A DNA stretch of 8,934 nt, from NCBI GenBank assembly GCA_003522945.1, contig DPHR01000059.1, forward strand, positions 1 to 8,934, read 5' to 3'. Each line of letters starts with the position of its first letter. Positions within the stretch are counted from its first letter, which is position 1. Made by a program: the position numbers and the translations under genes. Below the pieces are notes generated by a model, which worked only from the letters and a program-made list of their open reading frames with translations, was not told where the DNA came from and did not search any database. Positions 7,410 to 8,934 of this stretch are shown piece by piece. The stretch comes from Clostridiales bacterium. Lineage in GTDB: Bacteria; Bacillota; Clostridia; Oscillospirales; Oscillospiraceae.

Positions 7410-7448
7410 GACAAAACTGAGGATGAAACGGAAAACGTGAAACTGTAC

Positions 7449-7468
7449 AAAATGGTTGAACCAATTTT
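7449..7468. promoter_or_regulatory. FadR/PdhR-like palindromic operator
   Basis: TGGTTGAACCA (7453-7463) is a perfect palindrome around a central G and fits TNGTNNNACNA, the binding pattern of FCD-type GntR proteins. It extends to A/T arms with one mismatch per side. It lies about 40 bp upstream of the predicted regulator promoter, so autoregulation is likely. This is pattern matching, not proof. Confidence 0.55.
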
Positions 7469-7481
7469 AACGCACTCGCCG

Positions 7482-7527
7482 AAAAAAGCGCGCCGGACTT
7501 TCCCGACAGAAAGCCCGGCGCGCTTTT
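7482..7527 (-). terminator. Intrinsic terminator of mntP
   Basis: The 19-bp stem 7484-7502 / 7509-7527 has loop 7503-7508 and one non-Watson-Crick position (7497/7514), which is a G-U pair in the minus-strand RNA. On that strand it ends in six T (7487-7482). It starts 32 nt after the mntP stop. Confidence 0.9.
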
Positions 7528-7531
7528 GGCC

Positions 7532-7560
7532 TTTACCAAAACGGCAAAAGAGGGTATAAT
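7532..7560 (+). promoter_or_regulatory. Candidate rightward promoter antisense to mntP
   Basis: TTTACC (7532-7537) and a perfect TATAAT (7555-7560) are 17 nt apart. The -10 box touches the mntP stop codon. Transcription would start near 7567, run antisense across mntP and reach tadA with a leader of more than 500 nt. A chance match in an AT-rich spot is possible. Confidence 0.45.
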
Positions 7561-8123
7561 TATTTGAGCAGACCTTCGAGCAGCAGCTTTACTCCGATGC
7601 CGACCAGGATGATGCCGCCGGCGATCTCCGCCGTTTTCGGGCGGATGCCGGGGATGCGGCTCGCGGCCATGGCGCCGCCGAAGGCGATGAGGAACGTTGT
7701 GCAGCCGATAACGGCGCACGAGAGTACAACGCCGGGGCCCGGGGGCGAGAACGCGAAGCTCACGCCGACGGCGAGCGCGTCGATGCTCGTTGCCACGGCG
7801 AGCGCGAGCAGCCGCTTGTGGGAGAGCACCGCCATGCCGCCGGAGCCCTCCTCGCCGCCGCGCACGGCTTCGAGGATCATTTTGCCGCCGATGAACGCGA
7901 GCAGCGCAAAGCTCACGTACGGGCCGATGGCCGTGACATAGCCGGACACCGTGCTGCCGAGAATGTAACCCGCGAGCGGCATGAGAAACTGGAACGCGCC
8001 GAAATACAGCCCGTGCCAGAGCGCATAGCCCGTCTTGAACGGGCGCATGGCGATGCCGTTTGTAACGGACACCGCAAACGCATCCATGGAAAGGGAAATG
8101 CCGATGAGTATGACAGAAAGCAT
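7560..8123 (-). CDS. mntP: Manganese efflux pump MntP
   Basis: This is a 187-residue inner-membrane protein that exports Mn(II), matching the usual ~188 residues. It contains six hydrophobic segments in two homologous halves: MLSVILIGISLSMDAFAVSV at the start and LLALAVATSIDALAVGVSF (105-123) in the second half. The conserved aspartates D14 (SMDAFAVS) and D115 (SIDALAVG) correspond to the essential acidic residues of the E. coli protein. A charged loop (about 87-103, RGGEEGSGG) separates the halves. The start at 8123 is supported by GGAGG 5 nt upstream and by the family N-terminus; an extension to 8420 would only be antisense to tadA. No yybP-ykoY manganese riboswitch is visible, because the space upstream is tadA coding sequence. 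The 5' end overlaps the divergent tadA by 20 bp if tadA starts at 8104. Confidence 0.95.
   Translation of the reverse strand: MLSVILIGISLSMDAFAVSVTNGIAMRPFKTGYALWHGLYFGAFQFLMPLAGYILGSTVSGYVTAIGPYVSFALLAFIGGKMILEAVRGGEEGSGGMAVLSHKRLLALAVATSIDALAVGVSFAFSPPGPGVVLSCAVIGCTTFLIAFGGAMAASRIPGIRPKTAEIAGGIILVGIGVKLLLEGLLK
8088..8095 (+). promoter_or_regulatory. Ribosome binding site favouring the 8104 start of tadA
   Basis: GGAAAGGG lies 8 nt before the ATG at 8104, inside mntP on the other strand. An alternative AGGA at 8138-8141 precedes an ATG at 8149, but that start would remove the family's N-terminal residues. ATGs at 8110 and 8122 have weaker spacing. Confidence 0.55.
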
Positions 8124-8586
8124 GGGAGCCTCCGCACAGGAAAAGAATATGGCCGCCGCGCTCGCACTCGCGCGTGAGGCCGCCGCCGCGGGGGAGATAC
8201 CGGTCGGCTGCGTTATCACCGACGGCGCGGGGAACGTGATCGGACGGGGGAGAAACCGGCGCGAGGAGGGCGCGGACGCGACCGCCCACGCCGAGATCGA
8301 GGCCATCCGCGAGGCCTGCCGTGCGCTCGGCACATGGCGGCTCGACGGATGCACGCTGTATGTGACGCTCGAGCCCTGCCCCATGTGCGCCGGGGCGATA
8401 CTGAACGCGCGCATCCCCACGGTGGTATACGGCGCGCGGGAAGCGAAAAGCGGTTCGTGCGGCAGCGTGATCGACCTGTTTTTTGAAAACTACGGGTTTC
8501 AGCCGCGGGTGTACGGCGGGGTCAGGAAGGACGAGTGCGCCGCGCTGCTGCGGAATTTCTTTTTGCGGATGCGGGAGCGTGAGTGA
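8104..8586 (+). CDS. tadA: tRNA-specific adenosine deaminase
   Basis: TadA converts adenosine 34 to inosine in the wobble position of tRNA-Arg(ACG), letting one tRNA read CGU, CGC and CGA. The 160-residue product has the zinc deaminase signature: H62-A-E64 and PCPMC with C92 and C95 as zinc ligands, E64 as proton shuttle. GEIPVGCVI (30-38), RNRREEGADATAHAEIEAI, ALGTWRLDGCTLYVTLEPCPMCAGAI and the SGSCGSVIDLF segment are typical of TadA rather than of cytosine or guanine deaminases. The start is one of several in-frame ATGs (8104, 8110, 8122, 8149); 8104 has the best-placed ribosome binding site and gives the normal length. That choice overlaps the divergent mntP by 20 bp. The stop codon shares its last base with a palindromic repeat element. 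CG-ending codons are common. Confidence 0.94.
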   Translation: MSMTESMGASAQEKNMAAALALAREAAAAGEIPVGCVITDGAGNVIGRGRNRREEGADATAHAEIEAIREACRALGTWRLDGCTLYVTLEPCPMCAGAILNARIPTVVYGAREAKSGSCGSVIDLFFENYGFQPRVYGGVRKDECAALLRNFFLRMRERE

Positions 8587-8711
8587 AACCTCTCCGGCTC
8601 GGCGCTTTACGCCGAGCCACCTCCCCTGTTAGGGGAGGCAAGTAAGTTATCGGAAAACCAACCTGGCTCCCCTAACAGGGGAGCTGTCAGCGAAGCTGAC
8701 GGAGGGGTTTT
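8586..8711. repeat. MITE-like palindromic intergenic element with four hairpins
   Basis: Ends are near-perfect inverted repeats: AAACCTCTCCG (8586-8596) against CGGAGGGGTTT (8700-8710), 10 of 11 matching. Inside are four hairpins: 8596-8604/8610-8618 (9 bp), 8620-8627/8631-8638 (8 bp), 8666-8673/8677-8684 (8 bp) and 8686-8691/8695-8700 (6 bp). Hairpins 2 and 3 are also complementary to each other, so the whole element can fold as one long cruciform around an AT-richer centre (8639-8665). It encodes no protein. I recall similar GCTCCCC/GTCAGCGAAGCTGAC repeats scattered in Oscillospiraceae genomes, but could not search. Confidence 0.75.
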
Positions 8712-8721
8712 CTTTCGAGGG

Positions 8722-8755
8722 AAACGGGAGCTGTTTCAACAGCTCCCGTTTTTGC
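8722..8755 (+). terminator. Intrinsic terminator between tadA and convergent gene
   Basis: A perfect 13-bp stem (8722-8734 / 8739-8751) with loop TTCA runs into T residues; the last three stem bases and two more give GTTTTTGC (8748-8754). It suits tadA transcription. On the minus strand it starts 9 nt after the phosphoribosyltransferase stop but is followed only by a short T run, so bidirectional use is possible but weaker. Confidence 0.85.
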
Positions 8756-8760
8756 TTTTC

Positions 8761-8934
8761 TCAGTTCTTGAGCGTACCGTCCGGGTTGAAGAGAGGCAGG
8801 GGGGCGAGCACGGTGATGTCGTGCCGCTCGATCGCGCCGCCCTCGGCGAGGACCGCCATCTTGCCGACGATGTTGCCGCCGGCCTTCTTCACAAGCTCTT
8901 CCATGGCGCGCAGGCTCTCGCCGGTGGAGATCAC
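8761..8934 (-). CDS. Phosphoribosyltransferase-family protein, C-terminal end only
   Basis: Minus-strand translation from the window edge to the stop at 8761 gives 57 residues beginning VISTGESLRAMEELVKKAGGNIVGKMAVLAEGG. VISTGES is the second half of the PRPP-binding loop (usual form DDVISTGGS), followed by the helix and strand expected in the type I phosphoribosyltransferase fold, and a C-terminus HDITVLAPLPLFNPDGTLKN. This resembles adenine phosphoribosyltransferase-like proteins of clostridia, which transfer a base to PRPP or, in degenerate members, act as purine-sensing regulators. The missing N-terminus prevents a specific call. It converges on tadA, with the repeat element and a terminator between them. 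Confidence 0.8.
   Translation of the reverse strand: MISTGESLRAMEELVKKAGGNIVGKMAVLAEGGAIERHDITVLAPLPLFNPDGTLKN

Noticed and set aside
8124..8250. Manganese (yybP-ykoY) riboswitch upstream of mntP
   Set aside because: The region is tadA coding sequence and shows no riboswitch-like helices or terminator.
8124..8420. N-terminal extension of MntP to 8420
   Set aside because: The added residues are antisense to tadA and the MntP family starts at the 8123 methionine, which has a GGAGG site.
8586..8711. CRISPR array or SRP RNA after tadA
   Set aside because: The hairpins are inverted, not regularly spaced direct repeats, and the sequence lacks the conserved SRP Alu/S-domain tetraloop features.

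Overview
The window looks like a chromosomal piece of a GC-rich Firmicute, most likely a gut clostridium of the Oscillospiraceae type. The reasons are strong GGAGG-type ribosome binding sites, vegetative TTGACA/TATAAT-type promoters, hairpin-plus-T terminators, the presence of lepA, pta, tadA and mntP homologues, and a GC-rich palindromic intergenic repeat of a kind I recall from that group. The taxonomic call is inference. No rRNA, tRNA, CRISPR array, transposase or phage gene was seen.

Layout. Positions 1-798 (-) hold the first 266 codons of lepA (elongation factor 4), cut by the window edge and preceded by a small XRE-type regulator gene (821-1111, -); the two look like one operon. Back to back with it, pta (phosphate acetyltransferase, 1249-2247, +) is a self-contained unit with its own promoter and a near-ideal terminator. 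A DJ-1/PfpI-like gene follows (2316-2951, +), with serine where the family has its nucleophilic cysteine. Two hairpins separate it from the convergent block to its right.

The most interesting part is a minus-strand block at 7275-3078, read right to left: a FadR/GntR regulator with an FCD ligand domain, an M24 (Xaa-Pro aminopeptidase/creatinase-type) hydrolase, an opine dehydrogenase-family oxidoreductase, and an enolase-superfamily enzyme of the muconate-lactonizing type. The three enzyme genes are spaced by 23 nt each and all key active-site residues are present. Together they suggest ligand-controlled breakdown of an N-substituted amino acid, opine or proline-type dipeptide, but the substrate cannot be read from sequence. 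The 284 nt upstream of the regulator hold a FadR/PdhR-like palindrome, a promoter bracketed by a 9-bp inverted repeat, and a leader inverted repeat next to the ribosome binding site.

Right of that, mntP (manganese exporter, 7560-8123, -) and tadA (tRNA adenosine deaminase, 8104-8586, +) are head to head with overlapping 5' ends and no intergenic promoter space. A good plus-strand promoter match sits at the far end of mntP, so tadA may be expressed from a transcript antisense to mntP. After tadA comes a 126-bp element with terminal inverted repeats and four internal hairpins, then a terminator, then the C-terminal end of a phosphoribosyltransferase gene (8761-8934, -) cut by the window edge.
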